Shown: piece after piece, positions 15,301 to 20,116 of the stretch
Position numbering within the stretch: the first letter of the stretch is position 1
How the letters are laid out: each line of letters opens with the position of its first letter
Assembly (NCBI GenBank): GCA_016234345.1
Contig: JACRFG010000045.1
Location: 1 to 20,116, forward strand
From: Candidatus Jorgensenbacteria bacterium
GTDB taxonomy: Bacteria > Patescibacteriota > Minisyncoccia > UBA6257 > GWB1-50-10
Length of the DNA stretch: 20,116 nucleotides
Direction: 5' to 3'
Position numbers and translations under genes: made by a program
Notes under the pieces: model-generated
The model's input: only the letters and a program-made list of their open reading frames with translations
Databases searched by the model: none
What the model was told of the DNA's origin: nothing

Positions 15301-15646
15301 CAACGGTCTTGCGGCATCTGCCGGTTCTACGGCATTTACTGTTGACCTCTTGAAATCTGACGGTACAGCCATGGGTTCTGCCTCGCAGCAGACCTGTACG
15401 CCTGGTGCCGGTAACTCTTGCTCAGTAACCTTCGGTCCTCAATTCACTCTTTCGGCTGGCTCAACTCAAGCGTCTAAGATCCGGGTGAACTCTGCGAGCT
15501 TCTTTAACCAAGCTTCGACAGGTGAATCACTCTCGGTCTTGATAAACGCAGTGGGTGACGTGGCCTGGGATGATGGTTCGACCGCTGGTATTGCGCTTGA
15601 AACAAGCACTGTTCCGTTTACGGTTGTTAACGTAAGTTACGAATAG
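12344..15646 (+). CDS. S-layer-like secreted protein with a peptidoglycan-binding domain
   Basis: The 1100-aa protein has a signal peptide with likely cleavage after VHA (residue 33). A short coiled coil follows (about 37-58, SQIAALLAQIQALQSQL), then one PG_binding_1 domain (about 69-138) that would tie it to the wall, then a Pro/Thr/Tyr linker (141-157). About 940 residues of Ser/Thr/Gly/Val-rich beta-structure follow, in several diverged units of roughly 130-150 residues that share patterns such as ESVKV.TI followed by VDVFADI. This layout is common in abundant surface proteins of Parcubacteria. Its four cysteines form two close pairs (545/554 and 1018/1026). Codon choice leans to AAC, TAC, GGT and GTT more than in the neighbours, suggesting high expression. 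Two ligase-like genes lie downstream, so it could be a glycosylation substrate. Confidence 0.88.
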   Translation: MNNFVRKVASVGLTLTTTVWLSGATLLVPVVHAQSSADLQSQIAALLAQIQALQSQLNTAKGGSSSSYSFTRDLTVGSKGDDVNALQQVLIDGGYLKVAAPTGFFGPMTKAALAAWQSAAGVSPAAGYFGPKSRAAFAAAAPSYPTPTPGYPTPGVVPASGLVVSLASDSPAGSAIAGAGQVAVGKWMFTAGASSPATLSAMTFKKIGVVSDSNINNLYLANADGAIIAQYSSLSRGLASFSGLNISVGAGQTVYLTLRMDLSSSATSGQSNGWTLDSVTAGGVVVSGLPSDSKILAVTSVSNPSIASVTWNYNSVGSTVDAGTTNVLLGSATVTVSNSSVWLKSVKYGLVGSANMADVRNLRLLVNGNQIGSTLATAGSDGSAVFDLSGSPVRVSVGNSTVDVYADIMGSPNRNLTVRTLRPYDLYFVDSEYNTGISPTVTDDSNQISINQGQITVSKASDTPTGNVPIGAANVTLGKFAIYAAGEPVKVKFLDLRIARTGAADFSSSTVVTASIENVQLIDDVGGQVGSTVSTVASGTGNGQCTLAAANVTCHLGTSSSPINYIIPANSTRVLSARVNILSTIANVTALTASLPAMTSNLEGQISFQAGNSGTATGAALTISTTPLTVAANGSYQNPTFVAGANNSKVASFVLTASAAESVKVSTITIDKDSNANFDLQSLKLMVGSSQFGTTRPTIGDAETGLSFSGSSPITVPAGGSVTVDVFADILTSTSAATHTSTIDYVSLTATGVTSNSSVTSPAATNGQDIVISSGPTLTIAADSATPSSQYIVMGSADNSVFSIRLTANNVEDIKVTDLAFLDTIANNTAGRTSFNNMKLYDGSTLIAGPLTPTIGGTTTSTVTFSFGNTPVIVSKSNSKTLLVKGDVGSFDAGAVSNSGHVWSINATSTDVTSYGRDSNNSATVSFSGTVGGNAMKVFRTKLSFTSSLIGATTARSRAAVDDLATVNWTANSAYQAILGTVSVKFNGLAASAGSTAFTVDLLKSDGTAMGSASQQTCTPGAGNSCSVTFGPQFTLSAGSTQASKIRVNSASFFNQASTGESLSVLINAVGDVAWDDGSTAGIALETSTVPFTVVNVSYE

Positions 15647-15652
15647 CATTGA

Positions 15653-15695
15653 TCCTGTTTTTACAGGAACCAGAAACCGCCTTCGGGCGGTTTTT
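15653..15695 (+). terminator. Tandem hairpins ending the S-layer transcript
   Basis: A perfect 6-bp hairpin TCCTGT-TTTT-ACAGGA (15653-15668) is followed by an 8-bp stem AAACCGCC/GGCGGTTT with a TTCG tetraloop (15674-15693) and a T-run (15691-15695). The second is a strong intrinsic terminator. The pair fits a highly expressed gene isolated from its neighbours. Confidence 0.92.
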
Positions 15696-15724
15696 GGTTT
15701 ATAGATTAAGCTTTGTGGATCGGC

Positions 15725-15730
15725 TATAAT
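15725..15730 (+). promoter_or_regulatory. -10 element of the fused ligase gene
   Basis: A perfect TATAAT lies 13 bases before the ATG at 15744, so the transcript would have about 6 leader bases and no SD. The -35 position (15702-15707, TAGATT) is poor, so promoter strength is uncertain. Confidence 0.55.
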
Positions 15731-15743
15731 CAGTTTCGAATAT

Positions 15744-18008
15744 ATGTTCCGAGAACAATTTTTGCTTAAAGCAATCAAATCCCTTCTTTACGCCGCATTA
15801 TTATTACCGTTACTCTACAACCGGAGTTTTATTTATCCATTTATTACGCTTAAGGTTTTTACATTTCAATCATTGGTTGAAATTCTTTTTGCGTTTTGGC
15901 TAGTATTGATTATTTTTTATCCTACATATCGTCCGCGATGGACGCCCTTACGAATAAGCCTCTCTGTTCTTCTTTTTGTTACTGCCATCGGGTCATTTTT
16001 AAATCCCGATGTGCATCGGGCGCTTTGGTCTACACAGGACAGGATGATAGGTCTTATTACCTTAATTCATTTTGCTGTTTTTTTTATTGTACTTTCGTCT
16101 ATTTCTCACTCGATTAATTGGCGGCGGTATTTGGGAATATCTTTGGCTGTAAGTTCAATTATCGCCATAATAACCGTGGCCGTTGTAGCCAGGATCATTC
16201 CTTATCAAACATTTCTAGTTTACGAAATCCAAAGACCCGGCACATTTTTTGGGAACGCCGCCTTTCTGGCATCTTATCTAATCTTCCATGTTTTTATTGG
16301 TGGTTGGTTTTTGATTAATTCTTTGGGTAAGAAGAATCAATTTTTTAGCGTATTATTCGGCATAGCTATAGTTTTTAATTCTGTGGCGCTTTTTGTGACC
16401 AAAACTCGTGGCGCGATTGTCGGCTTATTTTTGGGTGTTATTGCGTTTTTGGCTTATAGCTCTCGCAATGGTTTTGGCGATGAACCGACGTCATGGTTTG
16501 AACATCGCAAAAAGATGATACGTAAAATATCTACAGTAGTTTTATGCCTAATCTTAGGGATGAGCGTTTTCTTTGTATTCACCCGCCAATTGCCATTTTG
16601 GAAATCGGTTCCCGGTCTAGATCGTTTCGCTAACTTAGAAAGTGTGCGGGCTGAAGTTGGACCGCGGCTTATTGCCTGGCGTATTTCTTGGCAGTCGTTT
16701 TTAGACCGACCTTTTTTCGGCTATGGCTTCGATCATTTTAAATATGCTGTTGATAGACATTTCGATCCCAAGCTTCTTAGATATTCATTTTCAGAAACGT
16801 ATTTTGACAAGCCCCACAACGTATTTTTTGAATATCTAGTTAACGGTGGCATTATCGGCTTTATTGCTTACCTTGGTTTTCTCGCAGCACTTTTCTATAC
16901 TTTGATTCGAAGCAACTTAACAGCTTCAAGCAAAGGAATTTTTATGGGAGTTATTGTTGCTTATCTGGGACAGAATTTCTTTATTTTTGATACATTCGGG
17001 TCATATCTTTTATTGTTCGTTCTCGCCGCATTTATTGACGGACATTACTATAGGGCGTCTGAAGTTTTAAATTCTAGTGTTCCGTCAGCTCCGATGCGCA
17101 TGGATGGTAAAATTATCGCTACGATAATAATAGTTTTATCGTTAGTGCCAGTTTATTTCATTAACATTAGGGCTGTGTATGCGAATAATCGTCAGTATTG
17201 GGGTTTGAATTATTTTTTGAATCGCGATGCTAACAGAGCTTTGGAGTCTTACGAGCAGGCCTTGACCACCGCGAATCCTTATTTGGACTATACAAGAAAA
17301 GATTTTGCGGTAGTTCTTTCCGATATATATGCTCAAGATATCGAAGTACCTGATGTGGAAAAAGTGGCGGCTAAAGCAATGGAGGGTCTGGCGAACGCAA
17401 TTGTAAACCACCCGCTCGATTATTTTCTGCGGCTTACATTGGCCGACACGGCATCAGCTTTTCATTCTTTCGATCCGAATTATTTGAAGTTAGCCGAAGA
17501 ACAGATAGTTAAAGCGAGCGAATTAAGTCCTAATCGACAAGAGGTTTTTTATACTCTTTCTAGGCTTAAGGTGGTACAGGGTAAATTGGACGAAGCTAAA
17601 AATCTTATGGAGAAGGCGGTTAGTATTGATTCTGAAGCAGGCGACCCCCATTTTTATTATGGTTTAGTGTTGCTTCAGTCCGGTGAGAGAGACAAGGGAT
17701 TTCGAGAGATTGATCGAGCTAAAGAATTAAGGCGTCAGCCTAAAACAGCTTTTGAGGCCAGGATGCTGGCTAATTATTATGCCGAAGCTGAAAAATACAT
17801 GGATGCTATCAAGTGGTACGAATGGACTGTCCGTGAAAATAACTATGATTTAGACTCATGGCTTAAACTCGCCATTGTTTATTTTTATACAAATCAATAC
17901 GACAAAGCCAAAGAAGCGTTTCGATTGGTATTGGAGGCAAAACCTGAGTTCAGGCAATCTCCCAATTTTCAGTTAGTAGAGCCTATGATCGAAAAACTCG
18001 GTTTGTAG
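15744..18008 (+). CDS. O-antigen ligase (Wzy_C) family protein fused to TPR domain
   Basis: The 754-aa protein has roughly twelve membrane segments in its first 475 residues, then a soluble tail of about 280 residues with TPR-like helical repeats (clearest from about 570, for example AEEQIVKASELSPNRQEVFY). Ligase-family landmarks are GTFFGNAAFLASYL, TKTRGA (219-224) and H358-N359 in KPHNVFFEYLVNGGIIGF within the large extracytoplasmic loop. Family members move a lipid-linked glycan to lipid A, to a growing chain or, in PglL-type enzymes, to protein Ser/Thr; the acceptor here cannot be read. The gene follows the S-layer gene and has its own -10 element. The last membrane segment (KIIATIIIVLSLVPVYFI) links ligase and TPR parts. 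Confidence 0.88.
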   Translation: MFREQFLLKAIKSLLYAALLLPLLYNRSFIYPFITLKVFTFQSLVEILFAFWLVLIIFYPTYRPRWTPLRISLSVLLFVTAIGSFLNPDVHRALWSTQDRMIGLITLIHFAVFFIVLSSISHSINWRRYLGISLAVSSIIAIITVAVVARIIPYQTFLVYEIQRPGTFFGNAAFLASYLIFHVFIGGWFLINSLGKKNQFFSVLFGIAIVFNSVALFVTKTRGAIVGLFLGVIAFLAYSSRNGFGDEPTSWFEHRKKMIRKISTVVLCLILGMSVFFVFTRQLPFWKSVPGLDRFANLESVRAEVGPRLIAWRISWQSFLDRPFFGYGFDHFKYAVDRHFDPKLLRYSFSETYFDKPHNVFFEYLVNGGIIGFIAYLGFLAALFYTLIRSNLTASSKGIFMGVIVAYLGQNFFIFDTFGSYLLLFVLAAFIDGHYYRASEVLNSSVPSAPMRMDGKIIATIIIVLSLVPVYFINIRAVYANNRQYWGLNYFLNRDANRALESYEQALTTANPYLDYTRKDFAVVLSDIYAQDIEVPDVEKVAAKAMEGLANAIVNHPLDYFLRLTLADTASAFHSFDPNYLKLAEEQIVKASELSPNRQEVFYTLSRLKVVQGKLDEAKNLMEKAVSIDSEAGDPHFYYGLVLLQSGERDKGFREIDRAKELRRQPKTAFEARMLANYYAEAEKYMDAIKWYEWTVRENNYDLDSWLKLAIVYFYTNQYDKAKEAFRLVLEAKPEFRQSPNFQLVEPMIEKLGL

Positions 18009-18015
18009 CCGAGTT
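17995..18015 (+). terminator. Hairpin across the stop codon, possible weak terminator
   Basis: AACTCGG (17995-18001) pairs with CCGAGTT (18009-18015) around TTTGTAG, which contains the TAG stop. The following sequence is GTAATTTACTG, without a proper T-run. It probably dampens or protects rather than fully terminates, leaving the second ligase gene within reach of read-through. Confidence 0.35.
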
Positions 18016-18059
18016 GTAATTTACTGTTTCATCCATTAAACTGAGTGGCATTCCGCTTT

Positions 18060-19427
18060 ATGGTTGATTATTTTAAGCTTTCGCGGTTTTTTATTTATCT
18101 CGTGCCGCTCGCGATAATTTTTGTTACGCCCTCAACGCTTTTCCCGTTTATTGTCGGGAAATATGTATGGTTTCGAACAGTCACTGATATTGCGCTTATC
18201 ACATTTCTCGTGGGCCTCTTAATTTCTCCCGATGCTAAAAAATACGAAGAGCGCTTAAAAGCTGTTTTCAGATCAAAACTTACCTTGATCGTGAGCATAT
18301 TTACGGTTGTGTTTGTCTTGGCTGGTTTTTTCGGCGTTGCCCCTCAAGCATCGTTTTGGTCAAATTTTGAGCGAGGCGAAGGCGGTTTTCAGTTGATTCA
18401 TCTTTATATTTTATTTGTTCTGCTATCGGTTCTTTTCGAGCGCGAGCATTGGCACACAATATTCCGAGTGTCATTGGTGGCCGCCGTTATCATGATCCTT
18501 TACGGTACTGCCGCTGCAGCCCAGATCGGCGGTTTTATAGGTCCTTACCGGAGCGCCGTGACCGGTGAGCTTGTGGCACCTACAATTTGGGGTAGACTTA
18601 CCACCGAACGTTTTCATGGCAGCCTGGGCAATTCTGCTTACGTGAGCGTTTATTTAATTTTCATTTTGTTTTACGCGCTCCATCTTTTTATAGAAGCCAA
18701 AGTTGCTTGGCGGAAATTTGTTCTCGCTGGATTAATGATTCTGTACTTCTTATTTTTCTGGCTTGCTCAAACAAGAGGAACGTTTATGGGCTTTTTGGCT
18801 GCCGTTTTTGTGGGTGGTGTGTATTTCATTTTTACGTCTAAAGGGTCGTTTCGGCGGTGGGGTGCTATAGCGCTTGGCATGCTTATTGTTGCGGGAGCAG
18901 CAATGTTTTCCGCTCGAGACTCCGCTTTTGTGAAAAGCTTGCCGGGAAGTCGCGTGCTTCATTTCACGCTGAGTGAAGCATCACCTAGGTTTTGGACTTG
19001 GGGATCGGCCATAAAAGGCTGGAAAGAACGGCCTATTCTTGGTTGGGGTCCGGAGAATTTCAGCGTAGTTTTCGATAAATATTTCGATCCAAGGCATTTT
19101 GTTCCGGGCAAAAGCACCGAAACTTGGTTTGATAGGGCACACAGCATTTATTTTGATTATTTGGCCGAGACCGGAGTCATAGGCCTTTCGAGTTTTCTAG
19201 CTATTTTTGTGGTGCTTTACTGGCTGATTATCAAATCGCGAAATAATGGTTCTTCGCCTTTTGCTGGATTGTCTCCGTTCCAGCAAGCAGCAGTTGTCGC
19301 TATTCCGGTAACTTACTTGGTTCAAGGAATTGTGCTTTTTGACATACTTCCTACTTACTTGAATTTATTTCTTCTTTTTGGATTCATTAATTATCTAACC
19401 AATGATTTTTCAGCTGATCATGCTTAA
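18060..19427 (+). CDS. Second O-antigen ligase (Wzy_C) family protein, without TPR
   Basis: The 455-aa membrane protein is a paralogue of the preceding ligase up to its last membrane segments. Matching landmarks are GSLGNSAYVSVYL, AQTRGTFMG and H361 in RAHSIYFDYLAETGVIGL, plus FDPR before the loop as in FDPK of the first copy. It stops where the first protein continues into its last membrane segment and TPR tail; that part is encoded by the next, overlapping gene. The ATG at 18060 is preferred because it places the loop His almost exactly as in the paralogue (361 versus 358). A GTG at 18045 would add MAFRF. The gap to the previous gene is about 50 bases and no clear promoter is seen, so co-transcription is likely. 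Confidence 0.85.
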   Translation: MVDYFKLSRFFIYLVPLAIIFVTPSTLFPFIVGKYVWFRTVTDIALITFLVGLLISPDAKKYEERLKAVFRSKLTLIVSIFTVVFVLAGFFGVAPQASFWSNFERGEGGFQLIHLYILFVLLSVLFEREHWHTIFRVSLVAAVIMILYGTAAAAQIGGFIGPYRSAVTGELVAPTIWGRLTTERFHGSLGNSAYVSVYLIFILFYALHLFIEAKVAWRKFVLAGLMILYFLFFWLAQTRGTFMGFLAAVFVGGVYFIFTSKGSFRRWGAIALGMLIVAGAAMFSARDSAFVKSLPGSRVLHFTLSEASPRFWTWGSAIKGWKERPILGWGPENFSVVFDKYFDPRHFVPGKSTETWFDRAHSIYFDYLAETGVIGLSSFLAIFVVLYWLIIKSRNNGSSPFAGLSPFQQAAVVAIPVTYLVQGIVLFDILPTYLNLFLLFGFINYLTNDFSADHA

Positions 19428-20013
19428 AAAAATTACAATTTCACTTATTATTTTTTCGGCCGTTGCGGCTATTGTTTTCGGGTCGTATTTGCCGTTCCGC
19501 AAATCCCAGCTTTTTATAAAATCTTTCCGTGGATTAGGCTCAATGGAGCAGTTTGATTTTGATAAATTCAGAAGCGGATTTGACCAAGCGCTCGATTTTT
19601 ACTCGCCAGTCGGACAGAGCGAGGAGGTTAGATTTCTCGGCAATCAAATACTTGAACTCATGCAACGCAAGCCGCCCGAAAATACAAGAGAAGCCCTTAA
19701 ATCTTACGCCGTGAATAATTTCGAAGGCACCAAAGGCAAATGGCTGAGTTTAAACTACACGCAGAATTTTTTAATTCTCGGCGCCATTCATCAAGCGGCT
19801 TGGTCAGAATCTAAAAGCCAAGAAGATTTGGATAAAACAATTTATTACTTTGAGGAAGGTCTTAAGCTTAGTCCTGAGCGGGCTCAGTTTCTTTTCGGTC
19901 TTTTTGAGCTTTACCGGTGGGCCAACAGGAACGCTGACGCGGAAAAGGTAATCCGAAAAATTGCTGAACTTTGGCCATCAAGCGTGACGGAACAACCAAA
20001 GACCGCTAATTAA
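19420..20013 (+). CDS. Membrane-anchored TPR-like partner of the second ligase
   Basis: The 197-aa product starts with MLKK and a hydrophobic anchor (about 6-24), followed by a helical soluble part with TPR-like repeats (for example LDKTIYYFEEGLKLSPERAQFLFGLFELYRWANR). It matches in layout the last membrane segment plus TPR region of the fused ligase, although shorter (about 170 residues after the anchor against 280). Its ATG overlaps the stop of the second ligase by 8 bases (ATGCTTAA), a typical coupled junction. An upstream in-frame ATG at 19402 would add six residues. The likely role is a partner of the ligase, assembling or presenting its acceptor. An indel in the T-run at 19406-19410 that split one gene cannot be excluded from sequence alone. 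Confidence 0.75.
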   Translation: MLKKITISLIIFSAVAAIVFGSYLPFRKSQLFIKSFRGLGSMEQFDFDKFRSGFDQALDFYSPVGQSEEVRFLGNQILELMQRKPPENTREALKSYAVNNFEGTKGKWLSLNYTQNFLILGAIHQAAWSESKSQEDLDKTIYYFEEGLKLSPERAQFLFGLFELYRWANRNADAEKVIRKIAELWPSSVTEQPKTAN

Positions 20014-20064
20014 TTGAGTTTTAGATAGTAGGTCTTTTGTAGTTTGTTTATTGTATTTCAAATA

Positions 20065-20093
20065 TTGACAGAAGAACCAAAAAATTCTATCTT
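20065..20093 (+). promoter_or_regulatory. Promoter of the right-edge gene
   Basis: A consensus -35 TTGACA (20065-20070), a 17-base spacer and TATCTT (20088-20093, four of six) predict a start at about 20100, two bases before the ATG at 20102. No SD fits. Confidence 0.65.
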
Positions 20094-20101
20094 CATAAGA
20101 C

Positions 20102-20116
20102 ATGGATACAGAACAG
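20102..20116 (+). CDS. First five codons of a gene running off the right edge
   Basis: ATG GAT ACA GAA CAG (MDTEQ) begins just after a good promoter and remains open to the window end. The position relative to the promoter matches the leaderless pattern of the other genes here. Nothing can be said of the product. Confidence 0.45.

Noticed and set aside
19402..19432. Slippage at the A7 run as a programmed frameshift joining the second ligase to its TPR gene
   Set aside because: The stop codon uses the first two A bases of the run, so slippage within the A-run cannot bypass it; the ATGCTTAA overlap fits ordinary coupled translation better. An indel at the T-run upstream remains possible and is noted separately.
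1..20116. CRISPR arrays, insertion sequences, tRNA or rRNA genes, phage or defence genes
   Set aside because: No regularly spaced repeats, transposase-like frames, T-loop GGTTCGAATCC-type motifs or rRNA-like sequence were seen on either strand.

Overview
This window looks like chromosomal DNA from a bacterium of the Candidate Phyla Radiation (Patescibacteria), most likely a Parcubacteria-type lineage. This is inferred from gene content, not from a marker gene. The main clues are a secreted 1100-aa S-layer-like protein with an N-terminal coiled coil and one peptidoglycan-binding domain, two large O-antigen-ligase-like membrane proteins with TPR regions, a multi-Ig surface protein, and a near-complete lack of Shine-Dalgarno sites. 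Several genes instead have a promoter directly against the start codon. TGA acts as a stop (mgtC-like and Nudix genes), so the glycine-recoded CPR lineages are unlikely. No rRNA, tRNA, CRISPR array, insertion sequence or phage gene was seen.

Layout. 1-180: tail of an unidentified gene and its terminator. 187-741: short MgtC-family membrane protein. 761-1417: a reverse-strand Nudix hydrolase with its own SD and terminator. 1474-2707: group I cysteine desulfurase. 2720-6277: a 1178-aa secreted protein with about nine Ig-like domains. 6328-8434: SIMPL-domain protein and HtrA protease, probably one operon. 8465-11892: a ClpB-like disaggregase, overlapped by a polytopic membrane protein. 11893-12343: 451 bases without a protein gene, holding an inverted repeat with a DnaA-box match, a strong promoter, a probable terminated small RNA and a structured S-layer leader. 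12344-15695: S-layer-like protein and double terminator. 15725-20013: a fused ligase-TPR protein, then a second ligase whose TPR part is a separate overlapping gene. 20065-20116: a promoter and the first five codons of another gene.

How the genes fit together. The window is mostly cell-surface biology: two large secreted proteins, two candidate glycan ligases next to the S-layer gene (possibly glycosylating it), and envelope quality control (HtrA, SIMPL, cytosolic ClpB). The secreted proteins carry even numbers of closely spaced cysteines, which suggests disulfides. The points most worth a second look are a ClpC-type LGF loop in an otherwise ClpB-type unfoldase, the fused/split ligase-TPR pair, the unassigned RNA at about 11998-12130, and the recurrent leaderless promoter architecture.
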